Below are positions 45,184 to 53,290 of a stretch of DNA of 64,000 nt, one piece after another. Location: contig CAIXZH010000027.1 in assembly GCA_903923905.1 (NCBI GenBank), positions 34,829 through 98,828 of the forward strand, in the 5' to 3' direction. The stretch's first letter is position 1. Each line of letters starts with the position of its first letter. The notes under the pieces were generated by a model. That model was not told the origin of the DNA. It did no database searches and saw only the letters and a list, made by a program, of their open reading frames with translations. The position numbers were made by a program, and so were the translations under genes. This stretch comes from an uncultured Bacteroidia bacterium (GTDB taxonomy: Bacteria > Bacteroidota > Bacteroidia > Bacteroidales > Prolixibacteraceae).

Positions 45184-47358
45184 TTGATTATAAGACAATT
45201 ATATTATCTAAACGTTGTGAAGGCAAAACAGATTAAATCGGGATTTCTCAGGCAGTCGATTCTCTGCCGGCTGTTTTGTCTTGGGCTTATTTTGCTTTGC
45301 CCAACCTTTTCATTTTGTCTATTTCCTGCCAACCTCTCCCGGCTTGGAGAAGTCGTGCGAACCGATACCTTGCCAAATGTATTCTCAGGTAACCATTCTG
45401 ACCTGAACCGTTTGAGGCTGAAGTTGGATGCAGCACGGCTATTTAATGAGAACCAGTTACCTGAAACTAAAGAAGTTTGGAAAACCTATCGCGAAAAGCT
45501 GATTCCTGAAATCATCCGGAGAACCGGAATGGTGATAAATCATGAACTTCCCTTAAATCTGAAAGAGACTGCCAAAATTCAATTGAACGGTTATTCAATC
45601 CGGAATGTTTTCTTCCAAACCCGGCCGGGAGTTTATGTCACCGCGAACTTATACATCCCTGACGGGGAAGGAAAATTCCCCGGCGTTTTGGTCATGATGG
45701 GGCATTCATTGTTTGGCCGACTGGAAGACAGATATCAGTCTGTTGGGCATACTTTGGCGCTTAACGGATATGTTGCTCTTTGTCTTGATCCCTGGGGAGC
45801 CGGAGAACGAACGACCCTCCATGGCGTATTTGAGGATCATGGAGATGAAAATAATCTCGGTTCTTCACTGATGAATATCGGCGAGCCATTGATCGGGATC
45901 GAAATTTCAGATAACATCCGGGGTGTTGACCTGCTCTGCACATTGCCTAGTGTGGATCCTAAAAATATAGGAGCTACCGGATCGAGCGGAGGAGGAAATC
46001 AAACCATATGGCTGACAGCGCTGGACAACCGGGTTAAAGCGGCAGTTCCGGTAGTGAGCGCCGGTACGTTTGAATCATATATCATGGGGACACCCTGTAT
46101 TTGTGAAGTGTTGCCGGGAGGGCTGAACCTGACAGAAGAAGCCGGAATCCTTTCATTGGTTGCCCCGCGGGCTATCAAAATGTGCAACCATCAGAAAGAC
46201 AACAATCAGGCATTTCAACCTTCTGAAATGATCAGGAGCTTTAAAAATGCGAAACCAATTTTTGAAATGTACGGTACCGGAAATAAGATCAGCTTTCAGA
46301 TTTTTGACCTCACGCATGGATATTTTCCGGAAGACCGTCAAGCCATGCTCGGTTGGTTCGATCTTCACCTCAAAAACAAAGGGGACGGAACTTCCAAGAA
46401 GGAAATTCCGTTTGAGATTCTTCCAAAAGAAAGACTGATGGTTTTTCCCCAAGGAGAAAGGGATGCTCAGGTGATTGGAACTGAAAGGTATTGTAAATTA
46501 AAGGGGGAAGAATTAAGACTCGATTTTCTCGGTTCAAAGGTCTTCGATGTGGAAAAGAAGCGCCATGAGTTAAAGGGAATCCTGGGAATCGTTAATAAAC
46601 CATCAATAAGTTCGGTCCAGGAGTTCTCAACCCGCAAAGGATGGTCAAGAATAGCACTTGAAACATCAGACAATAAGCTTATTCCGGTATTACTCCGCCT
46701 TCCGTCAGGAAAAGCCGGCGAATTCACCCTGGTTTGTAATCAGGAAGGAAAACAAAAGATATCGGCCAGTTTACTTGACTCGTTGATCTCAACCGGCCAG
46801 GGTATTGCAATTGTTGATTTATCCGGAACAGGAGAGGCCTTCGTAAACCCAAATTCGACGGATAAAAACCGAAATATCCTGATTTTGTCACGTTCGTTAC
46901 TCTGGTTCGGTAAAACGCTGATCGGGGAGTGGGTAAATGAGCTTGAACTGGTGAGTGATTTTCTGCAGTCAAAGTACCATGCCGTTCAAATTGGTGTTGA
47001 TGCGAACAAGGAGGTGGGAGTCGCTGCATTGATCTTCGGGGCTCTGGAAGAAAGGGCAATTAGTCTGTCTTTAAGGGAAACACCTGTAAGCTATCTGTTT
47101 GATAATCGCGAAAATATTGATTTTTTCAGTGTGGCAATCAATATACCCGGATTTCTCAGGTGGGGAGATATATCATTAGCCGTAGCGTTGAGCGGAGGAA
47201 CAACTACTTTTATTGACCCGGTGACGATGTCTGGCAGAAGAATAACCGGTGGGGAGTTGGAAAAGTGCCGTTCTGAATTTAAAAATATCAGGAAAGCTTC
47301 AAAAGGACAGGGAAATACCCTGTTCATTGAACCGGGACAAAACAGGCAACCAGACTAA
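45184..47358 (+). CDS. acetylxylan-esterase-type alpha/beta hydrolase, two-domain
   Basis: Up to 724 residues; the start is uncertain (TTG at 45184 or GTG at 45217), followed by a hydrophobic export segment (LFCLGLILLCPTFSF). The N-terminal half is an alpha/beta hydrolase: GKFPGVLVMMGH, ALNGYVALCLDPWGAGER, the nucleophile elbow GSSGGGN (Ser 268) and the His of DLTHGYFPEDRQ. This matches the acetyl-esterase/prolyl-oligopeptidase-like group that removes ester groups from glycans. The second half (about 470-724) looks like a further hydrolase-like domain without a clear GxSxG and may be a degenerate copy. It follows the second GH78 by 28 bases, suggesting deacylation before glycosidase action. 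Confidence 0.8.
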   Translation: MIIRQLYYLNVVKAKQIKSGFLRQSILCRLFCLGLILLCPTFSFCLFPANLSRLGEVVRTDTLPNVFSGNHSDLNRLRLKLDAARLFNENQLPETKEVWKTYREKLIPEIIRRTGMVINHELPLNLKETAKIQLNGYSIRNVFFQTRPGVYVTANLYIPDGEGKFPGVLVMMGHSLFGRLEDRYQSVGHTLALNGYVALCLDPWGAGERTTLHGVFEDHGDENNLGSSLMNIGEPLIGIEISDNIRGVDLLCTLPSVDPKNIGATGSSGGGNQTIWLTALDNRVKAAVPVVSAGTFESYIMGTPCICEVLPGGLNLTEEAGILSLVAPRAIKMCNHQKDNNQAFQPSEMIRSFKNAKPIFEMYGTGNKISFQIFDLTHGYFPEDRQAMLGWFDLHLKNKGDGTSKKEIPFEILPKERLMVFPQGERDAQVIGTERYCKLKGEELRLDFLGSKVFDVEKKRHELKGILGIVNKPSISSVQEFSTRKGWSRIALETSDNKLIPVLLRLPSGKAGEFTLVCNQEGKQKISASLLDSLISTGQGIAIVDLSGTGEAFVNPNSTDKNRNILILSRSLLWFGKTLIGEWVNELELVSDFLQSKYHAVQIGVDANKEVGVAALIFGALEERAISLSLRETPVSYLFDNRENIDFFSVAINIPGFLRWGDISLAVALSGGTTTFIDPVTMSGRRITGGELEKCRSEFKNIRKASKGQGNTLFIEPGQNRQPD

Positions 47359-47414
47359 CAATCTTGAAAAAGTAATATGAACAGACCAATTTCGGGGAAT
47401 ATAAACAACCTAGT

Positions 47415-48743
47415 ATGACCAGGTTTCGAATTGTACTTTTGTCTTTTTTGGTGTTACAGTCATACCTTGTATCTTCCCAGACCTACTGGAAGATTGAGAA
47501 TGAGCATGGCGATGAGATCCTGCTGACTATTGAAGTCAATAAGGAGAAAAACACCTTTGAGGCCTATTCCCGCAAGGACGCCTTGAAAGACCTGGCCGGA
47601 ATTTTTACCTATACCCTGGCAAAGGCTGCCGGAAAATTGAAATACCCGGAAATAGTTTTTATTGAAGGGAAAGCCCAAACTAAAAATGATACCCTCATTT
47701 TAAATGGAAACTTCAACTACTTCGATAAACAATTCCTGTTTTCAGCTTCTGTGTCCAGTAATTATTTCAATGGCAAGTATTTGGACAGCCGAGGAAATCC
47801 GCACCCTTTAAAAGGGGCAAAAGTGGCAGATTCCAGACCAATAAAGGATTATCCCTCAATGATTACCGCAGCGTTCGTAATGACAGAGAAAACACTGGTA
47901 AATCCCGTTTGGCTTAAGTCTGAGGAATGGCTCGATTTTAAAAAGAAAGTCAATGTGTTGAAGATTAGGATATCAGACGATTATGAACTGGCTGCTACCT
48001 ACTTCTGGCTTGGTAAAAAGCTCCCGTTCTCTCCTTATGAAATTACCAAGACCCGGCCGCATAATAAAGTGAATAAGAGGAGAAATCAGGCCGGAGTCAG
48101 GGAATTAAAGGCCAATACTATACTTTTTGATGCCAATTCACTCCCGGTAAATCAACGCGAGATGGATAGTCTGGCTTTAATCGTAACCCAAAGAAGGTAT
48201 CAGAACCTGATCATTGATATTCGGGGGAATAATCGGTTAACCCCGTTGACTGCAAATTTACTGATCAGTTATCTTTCTGATCAGCCATTTAATGCCGGAG
48301 TTTACCTGACCAGAAAATGGTGCGATCACAACTCCGGGATCCCCCTGGCCCGGGATTATCCAAAACTATTTAAAACATTTAACGGGTCAGATTTCCCGGA
48401 AGGTGAGCTTTACAGTGAGCCGGGGTGGTATATAAACATTACTCCCGGCGACAATGCATTTAAAGGGAAAGTCTATCTGCTGACCGACTCAAAAACATCA
48501 AAAGTGGCTGAAATGATAACCTATGTGATAAAAGGTAGAAAAATTGCTACTATTGTAGGTCAAAAAACTGCCGGCTTAACCGTTTTAGCTGGTAATCAAA
48601 AACTAAATTCCGAATACGACCTTATGCTACCTGAATGCGATTTTTATACTCCGGAGGGGAAGAACCTGAATAAAATAGGAATTGAACCTGATATTTCAAA
48701 ATCAGGAGATGAGGTGATGAAATATATTTTAAGCGTTATATGA
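47415..48743 (+). CDS. S41-family peptidase-like protein lacking the catalytic Ser
   Basis: A protein of 442 residues with a signal peptide (IVLLSFLVLQSYLVSSQ). The C-terminal half follows the S41/tail-specific protease fold: NLIIDIRGNNRLTPLTANLL, then KVYLLTDSKTSKVAEMITYV, KIATIVGQKTAGLT and the end GIEPDI. In S41 enzymes the nucleophile is the Ser of a TxSxAE-like stretch; here it reads TSKVAE (361-366) with Lys 363 in its place. The N-terminal 170 residues form the beta-rich region often seen before S41 domains. It is probably an inactive, binding or scaffold protein in the glycan locus, 57 bases after the esterase gene. Confidence 0.7.
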   Translation: MTRFRIVLLSFLVLQSYLVSSQTYWKIENEHGDEILLTIEVNKEKNTFEAYSRKDALKDLAGIFTYTLAKAAGKLKYPEIVFIEGKAQTKNDTLILNGNFNYFDKQFLFSASVSSNYFNGKYLDSRGNPHPLKGAKVADSRPIKDYPSMITAAFVMTEKTLVNPVWLKSEEWLDFKKKVNVLKIRISDDYELAATYFWLGKKLPFSPYEITKTRPHNKVNKRRNQAGVRELKANTILFDANSLPVNQREMDSLALIVTQRRYQNLIIDIRGNNRLTPLTANLLISYLSDQPFNAGVYLTRKWCDHNSGIPLARDYPKLFKTFNGSDFPEGELYSEPGWYINITPGDNAFKGKVYLLTDSKTSKVAEMITYVIKGRKIATIVGQKTAGLTVLAGNQKLNSEYDLMLPECDFYTPEGKNLNKIGIEPDISKSGDEVMKYILSVI

Positions 48744-48824
48744 AATCCAAATGAACAGAAACACTAACCGGTATGCGCCTTATCAGTCAATTACTTTATG
48801 GTTTCAGGGCTCTTCGCTGGTGAT

Positions 48825-48834
48825 AAATCGATTT
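48825..48834. promoter_or_regulatory. candidate LacI-type half-palindrome
   Basis: AAATCGATTT is a perfect 10-base palindrome centred on CG, similar to the CTAAACCGATTTAG site before the ROK gene. It lies 81 bases before the Gfo/Idh start at 48915. Short palindromes occur by chance in AT-rich DNA, so this is tentative. Confidence 0.3.
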
Positions 48835-48914
48835 TTTTATTTCAAGGTTGCAGAGCATCGCAACGTATTAGCGTGGGAATGATTGATTATTAATAGATTA
48901 AAAAGTTGTCGATT

Positions 48915-50288
48915 ATGGCTAAGGAAAGTATTTCAAGAAGAAATTTTCTCACCAAAACTGCGGTCGGTGTAGCAGCCACTACAGTTTCGACCAGTGCTTC
49001 ATCGATGAGCACTTCATCCTATAACCGGATTCTGGGAGCGAATGACCGGATCAATATTGGCTTTTTAGGTTGCGGATCTCGCAGTCATGGACATCAGAAT
49101 ATGGTCAAAATGTCGGCTCAGGATAAAAATCTGGGTGTGGTTGCCGTCTGCGATTTATGGTCGAAGCGCAGAGAGGGAACTGCCGAACGGATTAAGGAGA
49201 TGTTTGGCACCGTGGTAAAGCAGTTTAAGTATTCGGAACAGCTATTGGAGATGCCCGGACTAGATGCAGTAATGGTTGCTACCGGCGACTTCCAGCATGC
49301 GAAAATTCTGGCTGAAGTCGTAAAAGCCGGCAAGGATTGTTATTGTGAAAAGCCAATGGCCGATAGTGTTGATGATGCAAAACTGGCCCGTAAGGCTGTT
49401 CTGGATTCAAAACAGGTAGTGCAAATGGGGTCGCAATGGGTAAGCGAGCCGGTGCAGCGAAAAGTGCGTGATATCGTCCGGTCGGGAAAGTTGGGTCAGA
49501 TAACCAAGATCGAACAGGTTTGGAACGACAATGGACCGCGTTGGCACAATCCCCAAAACCCGAATGTTGCAGCGATCAGGGAAGAAGACACTGACTGGAA
49601 AAGATGGCTTTTGGGTAAACCCTATATCCCGTTCGATCCATGGAAATATTGTGAATTTAGAATATTCCGGGATTATTCGGGCGGAATTACCTCGCAATGG
49701 ATGAGTCATGCCATCGGGTTGGCCCATTTTTATACAGATACCGCAATTCCGGATACCATGGTCGCAAACGGTGGTATATTCGGATGGCCCGATATCCGGG
49801 AGAATCCGGATACTTTCCAGGCACTTGCCACTTATAATGATTCTAAACTACTATATTCCTATTCATCGAGCTATGCAAATAAATTCGGGGATTATTCCTG
49901 CATCCGTGGGAAAGAGGGAACCCTTTTTGCACATGGAGGAGAGGGGAGTCCAAGGTGGTTTTTCATCCCTGAGCACCTAAAGCTGGCCGGAGGTTTCGAT
50001 TTTTATGAAGGTCTTAAGGAGGCAGTCAACAGCGGAAAAGCGGAAATAATAACCACTGAGCAGTACAGCATGAAGCTCCCGCCGGTTGGATTAAGCGATG
50101 ACAGTAAATATCATATGGATAACTGGGCAGACTGTATGCGGAGCCGAAATAAGGATACAAACGGAAATATCCATACGGGATTCTGGCATTCGGTGGGTTG
50201 CGTTATGGCCACCCGGAGTTACCGGGAAGGTAAAAAATTATATTGGGACCGGGCAAAGGAAGAAATTGTTGATCATCCGTTAAGTTGA
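48915..50288 (+). CDS. Tat-exported Gfo/Idh/MocA oxidoreductase
   Basis: 457 residues from the ATG at 48915; an in-frame TTG nine bases upstream is less likely. The twin-arginine signal is SRRNFLTKTAVGVAATTVS. The Rossmann motif INIGFLGCGSRSHGHQNM has a clean GxGxxG, with VVAVCDLW, VMVATGDFQHAK and CYCEKPMADSV (EKP). The C-terminal substrate domain has VQMGSQWVSEPVQRKV and GGITSQWMSHAIGLAHF. It should bind NAD(P) before Tat export and act on sugars in the periplasm. It is a paralogue of 18843-20183 on the opposite half of the island. Exact substrate unknown. Confidence 0.87.
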   Translation: MAKESISRRNFLTKTAVGVAATTVSTSASSMSTSSYNRILGANDRINIGFLGCGSRSHGHQNMVKMSAQDKNLGVVAVCDLWSKRREGTAERIKEMFGTVVKQFKYSEQLLEMPGLDAVMVATGDFQHAKILAEVVKAGKDCYCEKPMADSVDDAKLARKAVLDSKQVVQMGSQWVSEPVQRKVRDIVRSGKLGQITKIEQVWNDNGPRWHNPQNPNVAAIREEDTDWKRWLLGKPYIPFDPWKYCEFRIFRDYSGGITSQWMSHAIGLAHFYTDTAIPDTMVANGGIFGWPDIRENPDTFQALATYNDSKLLYSYSSSYANKFGDYSCIRGKEGTLFAHGGEGSPRWFFIPEHLKLAGGFDFYEGLKEAVNSGKAEIITTEQYSMKLPPVGLSDDSKYHMDNWADCMRSRNKDTNGNIHTGFWHSVGCVMATRSYREGKKLYWDRAKEEIVDHPLS

Positions 50289-50390
50289 ACTTAGGATTAA
50301 ATTATTTCTAATTTTGGCCTCTTATAATTTATAAACCTTGATTTAGTTGTTGAATTAAAATATTTACTGTTTACCGATACATAAACTGAT

Positions 50391-51419
50391 ATGAAAAAAA
50401 CTTCACTTAGCGATATTGCAAACCACCTGGGGGTTTCCAAAACCTTGGTATCCTTTGTCTTGAACGGGAAAGGTAAGGAATTCAGAATCAGCGAAGAAAT
50501 TTGCAAAAGAGTGATCGAGGTTGCAAAAGAGATGAATTATCAACCAAACCGGATTGCCCAGGGTTTGCGAACCGGGAGAACCAATACGATCGGACTGATT
50601 ATTGCGGATATTGCCAACCCATTCTTTGGAATCTTAGGGCGTGAAATTGAGCAGGAGGCTGCCCGGTTTGGCTACCGCGTAATTTTTTGCAGTTCAGACG
50701 AAAATCCCGAAAAATCGAGACAACAAATAGCCATGCTCCAACAAAGCCAGGTTGACGGTTATATTATTTCACCTCCTAAAAACAGTGAGGATCAAATTCG
50801 GTCACTCGTTAGGGGTCATGTCCCTTTTGTATTAATTGACCGCTATTTCCCGGAGATCGAATGCAATCACATTGTCGTGGATAATTTCGATGCAGCTTAC
50901 CGGGCAACTAATCACCTGTTGAAACTTGGGCGAAAGAAGATCGCTAATATTACCGTTAATCTGGGTCTTGTGAATATGATCCAACGGACAGAAGGCTACA
51001 AACAGGCACTCAAAGATGCGAATATTCCCATTGACGAAAACCTGATTAAGATACTCCCATTTTCCCACGAAAATAAGGATGTTGCAAAAGCCATCAAAGA
51101 ACTGGTTGGTAAATCAGCCCAAAACAGGGCCGATGCTATATTATTTTCAACCAGTAAGCTTGGCATAAATGGAATCGAAAGTATTTCTGCGCTAGGTTTA
51201 AAAATACCAGATGATATTGCAATTGTCAGTTTCGATAATCCCGATGCCTATAAAATATGTATCAGTCCGGTTACTGTAGTGAACCAGCCACTCAAGGAGA
51301 TAGGAAAAACAGCGGTTCAGTTGCTGCTCAATGAAATCAAACACCCTGACAGTCCTCCAAAACTGCAGGAAATTATTTTGAAAACAGATTTAATTATTCG
51401 AAAATCTTGCGGATCATAA
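50391..51419 (+). CDS. LacI-family transcriptional regulator
   Basis: A protein of 342 residues. The N-terminal helix-turn-helix and hinge (SLSDIANHLGVSKTLVSFVL, then YQPNRIAQGLRTGRTNTIGL) are canonical. The periplasmic-binding-protein-like sensor domain follows (ADIANPFFGILGREIEQEA, CSSDENPEKSRQQIAML, VPFVLIDRYFP and AIVSFDNPDAYKICISPVTV). It is transcribed just before, and in the same direction as, the ROK kinase, whose promoter carries a matching palindrome at 51436-51449. It probably represses ROK-SIS and perhaps GH38 and the transporter when a sugar signal is absent. Confidence 0.94.
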   Translation: MKKTSLSDIANHLGVSKTLVSFVLNGKGKEFRISEEICKRVIEVAKEMNYQPNRIAQGLRTGRTNTIGLIIADIANPFFGILGREIEQEAARFGYRVIFCSSDENPEKSRQQIAMLQQSQVDGYIISPPKNSEDQIRSLVRGHVPFVLIDRYFPEIECNHIVVDNFDAAYRATNHLLKLGRKKIANITVNLGLVNMIQRTEGYKQALKDANIPIDENLIKILPFSHENKDVAKAIKELVGKSAQNRADAILFSTSKLGINGIESISALGLKIPDDIAIVSFDNPDAYKICISPVTVVNQPLKEIGKTAVQLLLNEIKHPDSPPKLQEIILKTDLIIRKSCGS

Positions 51420-51449
51420 AAATTTTATATTTTTGCTAAACCGATTTAG
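51407..51449 (+). promoter_or_regulatory. promoter and LacI-type operator of the ROK-SIS genes
   Basis: TTG at 51407-51409 and TATTTTTG (TAnnTTTG) at 51428-51435 form a Bacteroidetes promoter. Directly after it, over the expected transcription start, is CTAAACCGATTTAG (51436-51449), palindromic at six of seven pairs around a central CG, the classic LacI-family operator form. The LacI gene ends 8 bases before the -33 element. Confidence 0.7.
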
Positions 51450-51469
51450 TAATTAAACACCAAAATACC

Positions 51470-52459
51470 ATGACTGAAATTAATCAAGATCAGAAGGAAA
51501 TGTTTGTAGGGCTGAATGTTGGGGGTACTAATTGCAGCGTTGTAGTTGGTGACTCCTCTTTTTTGATCACACACCGAACTGGATTTGAAACCCATACTGA
51601 GCGTGGATACCAGGCAATTCTGGATGAATTCAAGGAGCATATTCAGGCAATCCTCGATAAATATCCGGATCATAAACTGAAACGAATTGGGATAAGCTGT
51701 GGCGGCCCGCTTGATTCAAAAACCGGCATGATTTATTCTCCTCCAAATTTACCGGGTTGGGATAGTGTTCCAATTGCCAAAATATTCAGCGATGAATTTG
51801 GGGTTGAGGTGGCCATCCAAAATGATGCGAACGCTTGCGCATTGGCCGAATGGCTGATGGGTTCCGGGAAAGGCACCTCAAACATGATATTCCTGACTTT
51901 TGGGACAGGAATGGGTGCCGGCCTGATTTTAAATGGCAGGTTGTACACAGGAACAAATGACCTCGGAGGAGAAGTCGGTCATATCAGACTTGAGAAAACA
52001 GGGCCGATTGGTTTCGGAAAAGCGGGATCATTTGAGGGGTTCTGCAGCGGCGGCGGTATCGCCCAACTTGCAAAAACAATAGTCGCAGAAAAACTGGCCA
52101 GCAACCAACATGTAGGTTTCTGTCCAACAATCGATAAGATTAGTGGAATTGATTCGAAAATGGTGGCAATGGCAGCCCATGCCGGAGACCCGGTTGCTTA
52201 CGAGATTATCCGTATTTCGGCTGAATACCTGGGTCAGGGATTAGCTATTTTAATAGACATTCTGAACCCGGAATGTATCGTGATTGGAAGTATCTATTCC
52301 CGCAATGAAGAGCTTTATAAGCCTTTGATGGATCGAATTCTGCACATGGAGGCCATCCCTTCGGCTCTCAAAGTCTGTAAGATAAAACCGGCATTGCTTG
52401 GAGACCAGATTGGTGATTATGCCGCATTATGTGTAGCCATTTACGAGGATAAATTTTAA
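51470..52459 (+). CDS. ROK-family sugar kinase
   Basis: A protein of 329 residues. The phosphate-binding loop MFVGLNVGGTNCSVVV, the sugar site IGISCGGPLDSKTG, the catalytic Asp in AIQNDANACALAEW and the second phosphate loop TFGTGMGAGLILNG are all present, followed by DLGGEVGHIRLE. The CxCGxxGC zinc site of many ROK kinases is missing, and GKAGSFEGFCSGGGI is found instead, a zinc-less branch that includes glucokinase-, fructokinase- and mannokinase-like proteins. It phosphorylates a hexose in the cytosol; mannose released by GH92 and GH38 would fit the context. It is followed by a SIS isomerase 10 bases later. Confidence 0.9.
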   Translation: MTEINQDQKEMFVGLNVGGTNCSVVVGDSSFLITHRTGFETHTERGYQAILDEFKEHIQAILDKYPDHKLKRIGISCGGPLDSKTGMIYSPPNLPGWDSVPIAKIFSDEFGVEVAIQNDANACALAEWLMGSGKGTSNMIFLTFGTGMGAGLILNGRLYTGTNDLGGEVGHIRLEKTGPIGFGKAGSFEGFCSGGGIAQLAKTIVAEKLASNQHVGFCPTIDKISGIDSKMVAMAAHAGDPVAYEIIRISAEYLGQGLAILIDILNPECIVIGSIYSRNEELYKPLMDRILHMEAIPSALKVCKIKPALLGDQIGDYAALCVAIYEDKF

Positions 52460-52469
52460 ATTTAGGAAA

Positions 52470-53111
52470 GTGGATAATAACTTTTTTTTGGATGAACTAA
52501 TTGGCCGGTATCCTCAATTGGGGCCGGTAAAGGAACAAATCCGCGAGGCTGCCTCTGCTTTGATTCGAAGCTACGAGCAAGGAGGGAAGCTGTTACTTTG
52601 CGGAAATGGTGGAAGTTGCTCGGATTCAGATCATATCGTTGGCGAGTTAATGAAGGGGTTTGAAAACAAGCGCCAGATCAGTGATGTATTTAAAAATAAG
52701 CTGACCCAATCAGCAGGAGAAAGGGGAGCCTATCTGGCGGAAAAACTTCAGCAGGCATTGCCGGCTATTTCACTTACCGCTCACTCGGCCCTGATTACTG
52801 CGGTTGCAAATGACACGGATGCAGATCTTATTTTTGCACAACAGGTTACCGGATATGGAAATGCCGGGGATGTAATTTTAGGGATCAGTAGTTCCGGAAA
52901 TTCTCAGAATGTTATTGATGCCCTGATTACTGCCAAGGCCAAAGATATGGTCGTGATTGGCCTGACAGGTGAAACCGGGGGTAAGATGAAGGCTTATTGT
53001 GATATCCTGATCAACGTGCCTGGAAAAAGAACAGCCTTTGTGCAGGAATTGCATTTGCCGGTCTACCATGTGCTTTGCCTGATGGTGGAGCATCATTTTT
53101 TTGGAAAATGA
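52470..53111 (+). CDS. SIS-domain sugar-phosphate isomerase (GmhA-like)
   Basis: A protein of 213 residues starting at a GTG with a GGAAAG just upstream. SIS motifs are LLLCGNGGSCSDSDHIVGEL, AVANDTDADLIFAQQV, VILGISSSGNSQNVIDALI and VIGLTGETGGKM, and the end LPVYHVLCLMVEHHFF is typical of phosphoheptose isomerases. It is about 20 residues longer than E. coli GmhA owing to an insert (about 68-90). GmhA interconverts sedoheptulose-7-phosphate and mannoheptose phosphate, but next to a ROK kinase an aldose-ketose isomerisation of the newly phosphorylated sugar is a reasonable alternative. It is 10 bases downstream of the ROK gene. Confidence 0.85.
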   Translation: MDNNFFLDELIGRYPQLGPVKEQIREAASALIRSYEQGGKLLLCGNGGSCSDSDHIVGELMKGFENKRQISDVFKNKLTQSAGERGAYLAEKLQQALPAISLTAHSALITAVANDTDADLIFAQQVTGYGNAGDVILGISSSGNSQNVIDALITAKAKDMVVIGLTGETGGKMKAYCDILINVPGKRTAFVQELHLPVYHVLCLMVEHHFFGK

Positions 53112-53113
53112 TG

Positions 53114-53266
53114 ACAGGCTTTTAGACTTTAGGCTATTAGGCTTTTAGGAAAACGGTCATATCATTTTTCCTAAATACCTAACAGCCTACAGCCTAACAG
53201 CCTACAGCCTAACAGCCTACAGCCTGACAGCCTACAGCCTGACAGCCTACAGCCTGACAGCCTTTT
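53114..53266. repeat. AGGCT-type inverted repeat element, copy 2, with 15-base tandem array
   Basis: The left part has AGGCTTTTAGACTTTAGGCT-like units. The right part (53178-53262) is 5.7 tandem copies of a 15-base unit CCTAACAGCCTACAG, the last three with G for A at one position. Left and right are complementary, so a long hairpin can form. It starts two bases after the SIS stop and ends 24 bases before the GH38 start. A simpler copy is at 11446-11554. Confidence 0.85.
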
Positions 53267-53290
53267 AAAAACTAATAACAGAATATAACT

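Noticed and set aside
52470..53111. LPS heptose-pathway role for the SIS protein
   Set aside because: No other heptose genes are near; the ROK and LacI context favours sugar catabolism, so the GmhA name was not applied.
53178..53262. CRISPR array
   Set aside because: The unit is a 15-base direct tandem repeat without spacers, and no cas genes are present.
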